From Actinomycetota bacterium (lineage in GTDB: Bacteria; Actinomycetota; Acidimicrobiia; Acidimicrobiales; Ilumatobacteraceae): a stretch of 37,088 nt of DNA. Shown piece by piece: positions 15,703-23,137 of the stretch. The stretch lies in the NCBI GenBank assembly GCA_009704985.1, contig WLDE01000014.1, positions 1 to 37,088 on the forward strand. The letters run 5' to 3'. The stretch's first letter is position 1. Every line of letters starts with the position of its first letter. The notes beneath the pieces were generated by a model. It had not been told where the DNA came from. It did not search any database and saw nothing but the letters and a program-made list of their open reading frames with translations. A program made the position numbers and the translations under genes.

Positions 15703-17313
15703 ATGACCGGTGGGGGGCAGCGGTTCAGTCGCCGCGACGTGGTGCGATGGGGCATGTTCGGCACGGGCACGGCGTCGCTCGCCGCGCTCGTCGCGGCCTG
15801 TTCGTCGGACGGCCGCGGCCCGGCGGCAGGGGCGACCGCACCGCCCCGGTCGACCGCGACGACCACCACGTCGCCGGGCACCGCGCCTGCGACCACGCTC
15901 GGCACCAGCACCACGGCGGCCACCACCACGACCGCCACCACCACGACCGCGGCCACGGTGCCGCCCCCGGCGATCGACCCGTCGCTGCCGTGGTGGCTCC
16001 AGGGCAACTTCGCTCCCGTGTCGAGCGAGGTCGAGTCGACGACGCTCGCGGTGCGCGGCGCGATCCCGCCGGAGCTCACCGGCACCTACGTGCGCAACGG
16101 CTCGAACCCGATGAGCGGTCCGTCGCCGCACTGGTTCTTCGGCGACGGCATGGTGCACGGCGTGCGGCTGGAGCGCGGCCGGGCGACGTGGTACCGCAAC
16201 CGCGCGGTCCGCACCCCGCTGCTCGAGGCGGGCCTCGGCTTCGGCGACGGCCCGCCCGGTGGGGCGTCGAACCAGTCGAACGTGTCCCTGGTGTGGCACG
16301 GCGGCCGGCTGCTGTCGAGCGGTGAGGTGGGGTTCCCGTTCGAGCTCTCCCCCGCCGATCTGTCGACCGTCGGCCCCCACGACTTCGGTGGTCGGCTCAC
16401 GTCGGCGTTCACCGCCCACCCGAAGATCGACCCGGTCACCGGGCGCATGCACTCGTTCGGCTACGGCTTCGTGCCGCCCTACCTCACGTACCACGTGACC
16501 GAGGCCGACGGCACGATGATCCACACCGAGCCGATCGAACTGCCGAACAGCACCATGATCCACGACTTCGCGATCACGGCCACCGACGCGGTGTTCTGGG
16601 ACCTACCGGTCGTGTTCGACCTCGACGCCGCGATCCGGTACCTGGACGACCCCTCCGCGGGCGGGTTCCCGTTCCGCTGGGACCCCGACGTCGGGGCACG
16701 CATCGGCGTGATGCCGCTGGAGGGTGGCGCGTCCGCGCTGCGCTGGTACGAGATCGAGCCCTGCTACGCGTTCCACGGCGTCAACGCGTTCCGCCGCGGT
16801 GACGAGGTGGTGATCGACGTCTGCCGGCTCAGCCGCATGTTCGCCGAGGGCGACCTGTTCGGCGGTGAGGCGTCGCTGCGTCGGTGGACGGTGGACACCG
16901 CGGCGGGCACCGTGGCCGACGAGGTGATCACCGACGTCGACTCCGGCGACCTGCCGACGCGTGACCCACGGGTGGTCGGCCGCGAGCACCGGTACGGCTA
17001 CCTCGTCAGCACCCGCGACCTCCCCGGCACCGTCGACCTCGGCGGCCTGATCAAGCAGGACCTCCGGTCGGGCACCCGCGAGGTGTGGGACCCGGGCCCG
17101 GGTGGGCACTCGGGCGAGTGGCTCTTCGTGCCGGGCGGCGACGATCCTGCCGAGGACGCCGGCTGGCTGTTCGGGTTCGTCCACGACGACCCCACCGGCC
17201 GAACGGACTTCGCGATCGTCGACGCCACCGACGTCGCCGCCGGACCGGTGGCTCGCGTCGAACTGCCCCAGCGCGTGCCGTTCGGCTTCCACGCCACGTG
17301 GATCCCCGGCTGA
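15703..17313 (+). CDS. Carotenoid-cleavage-oxygenase family protein, Tat lipoprotein
   Basis: The 536-residue product starts with a Tat motif (SRRDVVRW) and a lipobox (ALVAAC), then a Thr/Ala-rich linker of about 50 residues. The mature enzyme is thus predicted to be anchored outside the membrane, unusual for this mostly cytosolic family. The catalytic domain is a seven-bladed propeller type with GTYVRNGSNP near its start. The four Fe(II)-ligand histidines are probably H239 (TAHPK), H287 (IHDFAIT), H358 (FHGVNAF) and H530 (GFHATWIPG). It would cleave double bonds in carotenoids, stilbenes or lignin-type phenolics. I chose the ATG at 15703 because the Tat signal starts there; the frame runs 69 nt further upstream. 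The stop codon lies inside a 12-bp tandem repeat. Confidence 0.92.
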   Translation: MTGGGQRFSRRDVVRWGMFGTGTASLAALVAACSSDGRGPAAGATAPPRSTATTTTSPGTAPATTLGTSTTAATTTTATTTTAATVPPPAIDPSLPWWLQGNFAPVSSEVESTTLAVRGAIPPELTGTYVRNGSNPMSGPSPHWFFGDGMVHGVRLERGRATWYRNRAVRTPLLEAGLGFGDGPPGGASNQSNVSLVWHGGRLLSSGEVGFPFELSPADLSTVGPHDFGGRLTSAFTAHPKIDPVTGRMHSFGYGFVPPYLTYHVTEADGTMIHTEPIELPNSTMIHDFAITATDAVFWDLPVVFDLDAAIRYLDDPSAGGFPFRWDPDVGARIGVMPLEGGASALRWYEIEPCYAFHGVNAFRRGDEVVIDVCRLSRMFAEGDLFGGEASLRRWTVDTAAGTVADEVITDVDSGDLPTRDPRVVGREHRYGYLVSTRDLPGTVDLGGLIKQDLRSGTREVWDPGPGGHSGEWLFVPGGDDPAEDAGWLFGFVHDDPTGRTDFAIVDATDVAAGPVARVELPQRVPFGFHATWIPG

Positions 17314-17367
17314 CGTCCCGGCTGACGTCCCGGCTGACGTCCCGGCTGACGTCCCGGCTGACGTGGC
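17308..17367. repeat. 12-bp tandem repeat over the carotenoid oxygenase stop codon
   Basis: Four full copies of GGCTGACGTCCC (17308-17355) and one partial copy follow one another. The first contains the TGA stop of the oxygenase gene. Because the unit is 12 bp, each further copy repeats an in-frame TGA. On the minus strand the same array continues the open frame of the PPOX relic as Thr-Ser-Ala-Gly repeats. Confidence 0.95.
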
Positions 17368-17559
17368 GACCGAGGGCGACATCTTCCCGTCGTCGACGGT
17401 GAGCCACCGCTCGGGGCGCAGGCGCACCGTGACCGAGTGATGGCCGGGCGGGTTCTGCTGCACGTACCCGGCTCCGAGGTCGGGGCCGAGATACCGGACG
17501 GCGAGCCGCATCGAGTCCTCGCGTCGGTCGGCGACGCCCGACCACTGCGATCCACGCAC
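17356..17559 (-). pseudogene. Relic of a PPOX/flavin-nucleotide-binding family C-terminus
   Basis: The minus-strand frame from 17559 encodes DRREDSMRLAVRYLGPDLGAG and then a segment ending VTVRLRPERWLTVDDGK. This is the pattern of the C-terminal helix and last strand of pyridoxamine-phosphate-oxidase-like (PPOX, often F420- or FMN-binding) proteins. The N-terminal two thirds with the flavin-binding core are absent: upstream lies the SCO6745-type gene on the other strand. Downstream the frame runs into the 12-bp repeat and the antisense of the oxygenase gene. I read it as a decayed or truncated gene; the family match is from memory and moderately secure. Confidence 0.5.
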
Positions 17560-17582
17560 GGAAGGAGACCTACCGTGCGTCC

Positions 17583-18473
17583 ATGACCGCCGCCCCGAGG
17601 GACCTCACCCCGGCCGATGCCCGGCGCACCTGGCGCAACCTCGAAGCGGTGCACGGGATGATCTACTTCACGCCCGACGCACCACCGGTGTACGAAAGCG
17701 CCGGTGTGACCCACCACCGCTCGGCGTACTTCGGTTCCCGCGTCGCGGCGATGGGTGCCGTTCCGGCGGAGGTCGTCATCGCGACGTTCTTCAACTTCCA
17801 CCCGGCACTGGTGCGCCGCGCGATGGACGGCCTGTGGGAACGCACCACACCGCAGCGGCTGCTCGATGCACGGCTCACCGCGGTCGACGTCTCGTTGCGG
17901 CGAGCCTTCGGCGACGACCTGCTCGGCTCGACGGAGCTCGCCGACGGCGCCGCCCTCCTGCGCCGCGCGGCCGAGGTCGCGTGCGAGCAGCCGGAGGGTC
18001 GCCCGCTCTTCGCCGGGCACGCCCGGCTGCCGTGGCCCGACGAACCCCACCTCGTGCTGTGGCACGCGCAGACCCTGCTGCGCGAGTTCCGCGGCGACGG
18101 CCACATCGCCGCGCTGGTGACCGAGGGGTTGGCCGGGCTCGACGCGCTCGTGTCGCACGCGGCCTCGGGCGACGTGCCGGCCGCGGCGCTGCAGGCCACG
18201 CGGGCGTGGAGCGACGACGAGTGGGCGGCGGGCATCGCGTCGATGGCCGACCGCGGACTCGTGCACGACGACGGTTCGTTCACCGACGCCGGCCGCGAGC
18301 AGCGCGACCGGATCGAGGCCACGACCGACCGCCTGGCGGTGGCCCCGTACGCGGCGCTGGGCACCGACGGCTGTGCGCGCCTACGGGCGATCGGCAAGGT
18401 GCTCAGCACGCGCGTCGTGGAGGCGGGGCTGCTCGCGATCGACCCGCGTCGCTCCCTCGACGACTCCGCCTGA
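17583..18473 (+). CDS. SCO6745-family protein
   Basis: The 296-residue protein is helical, without signal or membrane segments. It has the features of the actinobacterial SCO6745-like family: an opening with ARRTWRNLEAVHGMIYFTPD, a central YFGSRVAAMG, and a winged-helix-like C-terminal part (WAAGIASMADRGLVHDDGSFTDAG) like the wing of MarR-type regulators. Function is not established. The ATG at 17583 is preceded by both a purine-rich GGAAGGAG and a TACCGT -10-like box 6 nt away. The gene ends inside a 10-bp tandem repeat. Confidence 0.82.
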   Translation: MTAAPRDLTPADARRTWRNLEAVHGMIYFTPDAPPVYESAGVTHHRSAYFGSRVAAMGAVPAEVVIATFFNFHPALVRRAMDGLWERTTPQRLLDARLTAVDVSLRRAFGDDLLGSTELADGAALLRRAAEVACEQPEGRPLFAGHARLPWPDEPHLVLWHAQTLLREFRGDGHIAALVTEGLAGLDALVSHAASGDVPAAALQATRAWSDDEWAAGIASMADRGLVHDDGSFTDAGREQRDRIEATTDRLAVAPYAALGTDGCARLRAIGKVLSTRVVEAGLLAIDPRRSLDDSA

Positions 18474-18533
18474 GTCCGCCTGAGTCCGCCCGACTCGCCT
18501 GAGTCCGCCCGAGTCCGCCCGAGTCCGCCCGAC
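18461..18533. repeat. 10-bp tandem repeat over the stop codon of the SCO6745-type gene
   Basis: About seven copies of a CGAGTCCGCC/TGAGTCCGCC unit run from 18461 to 18533, with one irregular copy around 18491-18499. The stop TGA at 18471-18473 is part of the second unit. The unit is not a multiple of three, so copy-number change before the stop would alter the C-terminus. Confidence 0.9.
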
Positions 18534-18565
18534 CGACGACACCCCGTCGGTGATGGCGCACGCCA

Positions 18566-18595
18566 TTGCCAGAAACCGGCAACCGCTGTTAGGGT
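18566..18595 (+). promoter_or_regulatory. Promoter of the riboswitch operon (TTGCCA-N18-TAGGGT)
   Basis: TTGCCA at 18566-18571 and TAGGGT at 18590-18595 are 18 bp apart. The expected transcription start, 6-8 nt after the -10, falls at 18601-18603, exactly where the riboswitch P1 stem begins. Confidence 0.6.
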
Positions 18596-18602
18596 GGTCC
18601 GA

Positions 18603-18758
18603 GAAGGGGAGTATCCCTCGATCTCCACCACGGTGATCTCACCGCCGGTGGCGATCGTCGTCCGACCGTCATCACGGCAGGCCCGTCGCCCGCTCGGTCG
18701 GCCGGTGCACGGCGCCCGCCGTGCGTCGGGAGAGACCTTCGACGTCGTCGTCGAAAGG
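18603..18758 (+). promoter_or_regulatory. yybP-ykoY (manganese) riboswitch with RBS-sequestering switch
   Basis: The leader starts with GAAGGGGAGTA (18603-18613), the conserved yybP-ykoY 5' segment, and its GAAGG pairs with CCTTC at 18736-18740 in GAGACCTTC, the conserved 3' segment. Between them are a nested hairpin (18619-18654), a stem CCGACC/GGTCGG (18662-18667/18696-18701) holding GTCATCAC, and an 8-bp hairpin GCACGGCG/CGCCGTGC (18707-18724). The 3' P1 strand can instead join GACCTTCGACG (18734-18744), pairing with CGTCGA and AGGTC (18749-18760), which buries the AAAGG ribosome site at 18754-18758. Metal-stabilised P1 would free that site, a translational ON switch, 6 nt before the GTG at 18765. 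Confidence 0.8.
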
Positions 18759-18764
18759 TCCCGC

Positions 18765-19460
18765 GTGCCCCGTTCCACCCCCTCCCCCTCGTCATCCCCC
18801 TCGTCATCCCGGTCGTCCTCCCCCTCGCCCTCCGCTTCCCGTGGCGACGAGGATCCCGGGTCGTCGTCCTCGAAGCCCGGCCCGCTCCACCTCCACAGCC
18901 CGCTGGACTGGCTGAAGGTCATCGGTCGCAACAGCCGCCGCCTCGCCGTGTTCGTCGTCGGCGTCGCGATCCTCGGCGCCGGCGCCGCGATGGTGGTGCT
19001 CCCGGGTCCGGGAGTGCTCGTGATGCTCGTCGGTCTCGCCGTGCTCGCCACCGAGTTCGCCTGGGCCGAACGCGCGCTCGACCGCACCGCCGGCGCCGCG
19101 GCCACCGCGGCGTCGAAGGTGTCGGGGTCGCGCAGCGGGCGCCTGGCGCTCGTCGCGTCCGGTCTGGGGATGGTCGTGGGCGGTGCCGTCGTCGTGGCGC
19201 TCGTGGGGCAGTACCGGATCATCGGTGCCTCCGTCGCCGTCGCCGGCGTCATCGGGCTCGCCACCCTCACGCCGCCCGTGCAGCGTTGGCTGGAGTCCCG
19301 CACCGACCTGGGAGCATCCCGCCGGGCCGGGGCGGGCGAGGCCACCGACACCACGGCCACCGACACCACGACCACCGACACCCACAGCGCCGACACCCAC
19401 AGCGCCGACACCCACAGCGCCGAACCCGCCCCGACCGTCCAGAACGGAGCCCCGTCGTGA
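18765..19460 (+). CDS. PGPGW/TIGR02611-type transmembrane protein
   Basis: The 231-residue protein has a Ser/Pro-rich cytoplasmic N-terminus, a hydrophobic hairpin with GAAMVVLPGPGVLVMLVGLA followed by VLATEFAWAERAL (the PGPGW-family hallmark, with Val in place of Trp), and a second membrane pair near the end. The tail has three copies of a 15-bp unit encoding Asp-Thr-His-Ser-Ala. The family has no settled function. I chose the GTG at 18765 over the open-frame start at 18594 because the latter would translate the riboswitch and because AAAGG lies 6 nt before 18765. Riboswitch control implies a role in manganese handling or tolerance; that is inference. The stop overlaps the next gene (GTGA). 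Confidence 0.85.
   Translation: MPRSTPSPSSSPSSSRSSSPSPSASRGDEDPGSSSSKPGPLHLHSPLDWLKVIGRNSRRLAVFVVGVAILGAGAAMVVLPGPGVLVMLVGLAVLATEFAWAERALDRTAGAAATAASKVSGSRSGRLALVASGLGMVVGGAVVVALVGQYRIIGASVAVAGVIGLATLTPPVQRWLESRTDLGASRRAGAGEATDTTATDTTTTDTHSADTHSADTHSAEPAPTVQNGAPS
19377..19421. repeat. 15-bp tandem repeat, 3 copies, in the PGPGW protein tail
   Basis: Three copies of GACACCCACAGCGCC (19377-19421) encode Asp-Thr-His-Ser-Ala in frame near the C-terminus. They follow shorter, degenerate ACC-rich units from about 19346. Confidence 0.85.
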
Positions 19461-20473
19461 ACCGAGCCCTCCTCGCCGAACTGCAGGGGATGACCTGCTA
19501 CCCGAGCGTGACGATCCTCCACACCACCCAGGCCGGCGACGTCATGGACCCCGACGACGTCACGGCACTCCTCCACCTCGTCGACCAGGTCGATCGTCGG
19601 CTCGACGGCGACGTGCCCGACGAGCAGCGCGCCGACCTCGTGGCGCGGCTCCTCGGCATGATCGCCGCCGCGGCCACCGAACGATCCACCCGAGCGATCG
19701 CGATCTGCGCCTCCCCGATCCACCAGGCCGTGGTGCGTCTCGGAAGGGAGGTGCGCGGACGCGCCGTCATCGACGACACGTTCGCCACGCGCGACATGGT
19801 GGCCGACGCGAATCGCACCGCCACCTTTCGACTCGTGACCGTGAGCGACCGCAAGGCCCGCGCCCTGCTGGGCGACCGCAGCCGCGTGGTCGAAGAGCGC
19901 GACCGCACCTGGCCGCTGCTGCGCGAGGAGGACCAGAGCCTGGCCCAGTGGAGCCGCGCCGTCAGCCACGCCGTGCGCACGATGCAGCGCGACTTCCCGC
20001 TGCCCACGGTCGTGGCGGGCGTCGACCGGAGCGTGCGCGAGCTGATGAAGCTCGAGGACCTCCGGCCGATCGGCACGATCCCCGGCAACCACGACCGGAC
20101 CGGGTGGCGGGACCTCCACCACCTCGCCTGGCCGCTCGTCGTCGACTGGTTGCGCGGCGACAGCGACCGTGCCCGGCGCAGCCTCGAGGCCGCCCGCGAC
20201 ACCCACCGCTACGCCGGAGGGATCGACGAGGTGTGGGAGCTCGCCCAGGACGGCCGGGTGGAACTGCTCGTCGTCGAGGAGGACTACGAGCTCGCCGCGC
20301 GGCTGCGCGACGGACGCCTCGAGCGGGCCGCGGACGCCTGGGCTCCGGACGTGATCGACGACGCCGTCGACGAACTGATCGAGACGGTGCTGCGCAAGGG
20401 TGGCGAGGCGGTGCTCGTCCCGCCGGGCGAGCTGGCCCACCTCGACCGCGTCGGTGCCGTGCTGCGGTACTGA
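19457..20473 (+). CDS. baeRF (bacterial eRF1-like) domain protein
   Basis: The 338-residue soluble protein resembles the bacterial archaeo-eukaryotic-release-factor (baeRF3-like) family. It has an opening PSVTILHTTQAG, a central FRLVTVSDRKARALLGDRSR strand-helix, PTVVAGVDRSVRELMKL, and a C-terminal RNA-binding-like lobe ending EAVLVPPGELAHLDRVGAVLRY. Such proteins share the peptidyl-tRNA hydrolase fold of eRF1/Vms1 and are proposed to act on stalled ribosomes or in stress and conflict; no member is well characterised here. A catalytic GGQ is not seen. The GTG at 19457 overlaps the previous stop, so it is co-translated with the PGPGW protein and under the same riboswitch. Confidence 0.8.
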   Translation: MNRALLAELQGMTCYPSVTILHTTQAGDVMDPDDVTALLHLVDQVDRRLDGDVPDEQRADLVARLLGMIAAAATERSTRAIAICASPIHQAVVRLGREVRGRAVIDDTFATRDMVADANRTATFRLVTVSDRKARALLGDRSRVVEERDRTWPLLREEDQSLAQWSRAVSHAVRTMQRDFPLPTVVAGVDRSVRELMKLEDLRPIGTIPGNHDRTGWRDLHHLAWPLVVDWLRGDSDRARRSLEAARDTHRYAGGIDEVWELAQDGRVELLVVEEDYELAARLRDGRLERAADAWAPDVIDDAVDELIETVLRKGGEAVLVPPGELAHLDRVGAVLRY

Positions 20474-20480
20474 CCATCCC

Positions 20481-20505
20481 GGACCCGGACCCGGACCCGG
20501 ACCCG
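20481..20505. repeat. 6-bp tandem repeat GGACCC after the baeRF gene
   Basis: Four copies of GGACCC follow the stop codon at 20471-20473 after a 7-bp gap. The last copy is also the left arm of the hairpin at 20497-20519. Confidence 0.85.
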
Positions 20506-20519
20506 GCCGGCGGGTCCGG
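20497..20519. terminator. Terminator hairpin of the riboswitch operon
   Basis: CCGGACCC and GGGTCCGG form a perfect 8-bp stem around a 7-nt loop, 24 bp after the baeRF stop. There is no U-tract. The position at the end of a two-gene operon supports termination. Confidence 0.5.
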
Positions 20520-20577
20520 CGCCACGCCGACGAGCGTGACGTCGGACCTGCGCTGGGTGACCTCCGCCGTGCACCAA

Positions 20578-20583
20578 TACGAT
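20578..20583 (+). promoter_or_regulatory. -10 box (TACGAT) of the OYE-type gene
   Basis: TACGAT ends 7 nt before the ATG at 20591, with no ribosome-binding sequence between, predicting a leaderless mRNA. I see no convincing -35. Confidence 0.5.
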
Positions 20584-20590
20584 CGGGCGC

Positions 20591-22555
20591 ATGGCCTACC
20601 GGTACCTGTGGACCCCGCTCGAGCTCGGCCCGGTCACCACGCGCAACCGGATCGTGTTCAGCGCCCACCTCACCAACTACGCCCGTGACGGTAGACCCAC
20701 CGAGCAGCACGCGGCCTACTACGCGGCGCGGGCGGCCGGCGGTGCCGGGCTCATCATCACCGAGGAGCACAGCACCCACCCCACCGACTGGCCCTACGAG
20801 AAGCTGATCCACGGCTTCCACCGCGACGTGATCCCCGGCTACCGGCGGATCACCGACGCGGTCCACCGCCACCGGGTCCCGATCTTCGCCCAGATCAACC
20901 ACAACGGCGGCCAGGCGTCGTCGATGTTCTCGCGGCTGCCGGTGTGGGCGCCCTCCCCGGTGGCCGACCCGCTGTTCCGCGAGGTGCCCAAGGCCGTCAC
21001 CCGCGCCGAGATCGACGAGATCGTCGCCGGCTACGCGCTCGTCGCCGAGCACTGCGCCGAGGGCGGCTTCGACGGCATCGAGCTGCAGTGCAGCCACTCG
21101 TCCATCGTGCGCGGCTTCCTGTCGCCGGCCACCAACCGGCGTACCGACGAGTACGGCGGCTCGCTGCTGAACCGCACCCGGTTGCTCACCGAGATCGTGG
21201 CCGCCGTCAGGAACGTGATCGGCAACCGCCTCGCGCTCGGCGTGCGCATCTGCGGCGACGAGCTCATCGAGGGCGGCACCACGATCGACGACGCCGTCGA
21301 GGTCGCGACGATCGTCGAGGCCACCGGTCAGGTCGACTACGTGAACACCTCGATCGGCGTCGCCACGGCGAGCCTGTTCATGATCGAGGCGAGCATGCAC
21401 ATCCCGCCGGGGTACGCGATGTTCATCCCGAGTGCGTTCCGAAAGGCGATCGACCTGCCCGTCGTCGGCGTCGGCCGGTTCAAGGACCCGCTGCAGGCCG
21501 AACGCGCGCTGGCCGAGGGGCACTGCGACCTCGTGGGTGTCGTGCGCGGCCAGATCGCCGACCCCGACTTCGCCGCCAAGGCCCGCGCCGGGGCCACCGA
21601 CGAGATCCGGCTCTGCCTCAGCTGCAACCAGGAGTGCGTCGGTCGCATGGGCCTCAACCGCTGGCTCGGCTGCATCGAGAACCCGCGCACCGGCCGGGAG
21701 GCGCAGGGCGTGGGGACGGTGCGGCTCACCCCGAAGCCGAAGGACGTGATGGTGGTGGGTGCCGGACCCGCCGGGCTGCAGGCCGCGATCGCCGCTGCCC
21801 GCAACGGCCACCGGGTGACGGTGTACGAGCAGCAGCCGCAGGCGGGCGGTCAGGTGCGCCTCGCGGCGAGCGTGCCCAACCGCGCCGAGTTCGGCGACAT
21901 GATCCGCAACCAGCTCGCCGAGTGCCGCCGGCTCGGCGTCACGATCGAGTACGGCGTGGGTGTGTGGCCGGGCTTCGTCGCCGAGCGTCACCCCGACCAC
22001 GTGGTCGTCGCCACCGGCGCCGAGGCGCAGCGTCCCTGGTGGGTGCCGGCCGACGCGGCCAACGTGCTCGACGTGCGCGACGTGTTGCGGGGCGCCGGCA
22101 CCGGCGAACCCGGCCCGGCGGAGGGCGACACGGTGGTCGTGGTCGACGAGGTGGGCTTCCACCACGCGACCTCGGTGGCCGAGCTGCTCGCCGACCGCGG
22201 GTGTCACGTGGAGATCGTCACCCCGGGCATGGTGGTCGGGCAGGACCTCGGCATCACGCTCGACATGGAGAACTGGTGGATGCGTGCCGGCGCGAAGGGC
22301 ATCGTGCAGTCGACCGACCTCGTGCCGATGGGGTTCGCCGGGAACGAGATCACCCTGCTCCACCACCCGACCGGCACGAACCAGACGCGGATCGTCGACT
22401 GGCTCGTGCTCGCCGTGCCGGCGAACCCGGTGGAGTGGCTGTACCACGACCTGGTCGCCGCCGGCGTGAGCGTCGAACGCGTCGGCGACTGCGTGGCACC
22501 CCGCCGTGCGCACGCCGCGGTCGTCGAGGGCGAGCGCGCCGGCGCCGCGGTCTGA
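20591..22555 (+). CDS. OYE/FadH-type FMN-FeS-FAD oxidoreductase
   Basis: The 654-residue enzyme has an N-terminal old-yellow-enzyme TIM barrel (about 1-335; RNRIVFSAHLTNYA, FAQINHNGGQ, RRTDEYGGSLLNR), a cluster motif C342-x2-C345-x3-C349-x11-C361 for [4Fe-4S], and a C-terminal dinucleotide domain (VMVVGAGPAGLQAAIAAARN). This is the layout of 2,4-dienoyl-CoA reductase and trimethylamine dehydrogenase relatives. Electrons pass from NAD(P)H through FAD and the cluster to FMN, or the reverse. Similar enzymes are recorded as partners of the mycofactocin system, and mftE/mftF lie 7 kb downstream, but I cannot place it in that subgroup from sequence alone. Substrate unknown. Confidence 0.9.
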   Translation: MAYRYLWTPLELGPVTTRNRIVFSAHLTNYARDGRPTEQHAAYYAARAAGGAGLIITEEHSTHPTDWPYEKLIHGFHRDVIPGYRRITDAVHRHRVPIFAQINHNGGQASSMFSRLPVWAPSPVADPLFREVPKAVTRAEIDEIVAGYALVAEHCAEGGFDGIELQCSHSSIVRGFLSPATNRRTDEYGGSLLNRTRLLTEIVAAVRNVIGNRLALGVRICGDELIEGGTTIDDAVEVATIVEATGQVDYVNTSIGVATASLFMIEASMHIPPGYAMFIPSAFRKAIDLPVVGVGRFKDPLQAERALAEGHCDLVGVVRGQIADPDFAAKARAGATDEIRLCLSCNQECVGRMGLNRWLGCIENPRTGREAQGVGTVRLTPKPKDVMVVGAGPAGLQAAIAAARNGHRVTVYEQQPQAGGQVRLAASVPNRAEFGDMIRNQLAECRRLGVTIEYGVGVWPGFVAERHPDHVVVATGAEAQRPWWVPADAANVLDVRDVLRGAGTGEPGPAEGDTVVVVDEVGFHHATSVAELLADRGCHVEIVTPGMVVGQDLGITLDMENWWMRAGAKGIVQSTDLVPMGFAGNEITLLHHPTGTNQTRIVDWLVLAVPANPVEWLYHDLVAAGVSVERVGDCVAPRRAHAAVVEGERAGAAV

Positions 22556-22582
22556 GCCGGCGCCACCGGCCAGAATGCACCC

Positions 22583-23137
22583 GTGACCACGACCCCAGGC
22601 TTCGAGGCCGACCCCGAGGCCGACCCCTCGACCACCGCCCCGGACGGGCCGCCGGTCGTCGCGATCGTGATGGGATCCGCCAGCGACTGGCCGACGATGT
22701 CGCGAGCCGCCGAGGTGCTCACCCGGCTCGGTGTACCACACCACTGCCAGGTGCTGTCCGCGCACCGGATGCCCGACGAGATGTTCGCCTTCGCCGAGGC
22801 GGCCGGGAACGCGGGCTACCGGGCGATCATCGCCGGTGCCGGCGGTGCCGCGCACCTGCCGGGGATGCTGGCGGCCAAGACGACGGTGCCGGTGCTGGGC
22901 GTGCCGGTCGCGTCACGCCACCTCTCGGGGCAGGACTCGCTCTACTCGATCGTGCAGATGCCGGCGGGCATCCCCGTGGCGACGTTCGCCATCGGTGACG
23001 CGGGCGCCACGAACGCCGCCCTGTTCGCGGTCGCGATGCTCGCCGCCGACGACCCGGCGCTGCACGAGCGCCTCGTCGCGGACCGCACCCGCCGCCACGA
23101 CGAGGCGGCCGCCGCTGTGCTGCCGCCCCCGGCATGA
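22583..23137 (+). CDS. purE: N5-carboxyaminoimidazole ribonucleotide mutase
   Basis: The 184-residue class I PurE converts N5-CAIR to CAIR in purine biosynthesis. The conserved core [14 protein letters not shown], the active-site SAHRMP loop, [11 protein letters not shown], and [27 protein letters not shown] are all intact. The N-terminal 24 residues are an acidic extension without family counterpart. The GTG at 22583 is 27 bp after the OYE gene. The stop overlaps the purK start (ATGA). Confidence 0.96.
   Translation: MTTTPGFEADPEADPSTTAPDGPPVVAIVMGSASDWPTMSRAAEVLTRLGVPHHCQVLSAHRMPDEMFAFAEAAGNAGYRAIIAGAGGAAHLPGMLAAKTTVPVLGVPVASRHLSGQDSLYSIVQMPAGIPVATFAIGDAGATNAALFAVAMLAADDPALHERLVADRTRRHDEAAAAVLPPPA

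Noticed and set aside
2691..18533. Tandem arrays as possible CRISPR
   Set aside because: Units are 6-15 bp, directly abutting and without unique spacers; there are no cas genes.
18594..18764. Upstream start for the PGPGW protein
   Set aside because: It would translate the riboswitch; the ribosome site at 18754 and the switch hairpin point to the GTG at 18765.
20591..22555. Assigning the OYE-type enzyme firmly to the mycofactocin system
   Set aside because: Such enzymes occur in mycofactocin genomes, but the subgroup cannot be told from the motifs visible here; a profile search would decide.
17663..22855. A 1730-codon minus-strand frame across five plus-strand genes
   Set aside because: It is a shadow of the opposite-strand genes, with no domain pattern and with repeat-derived segments.
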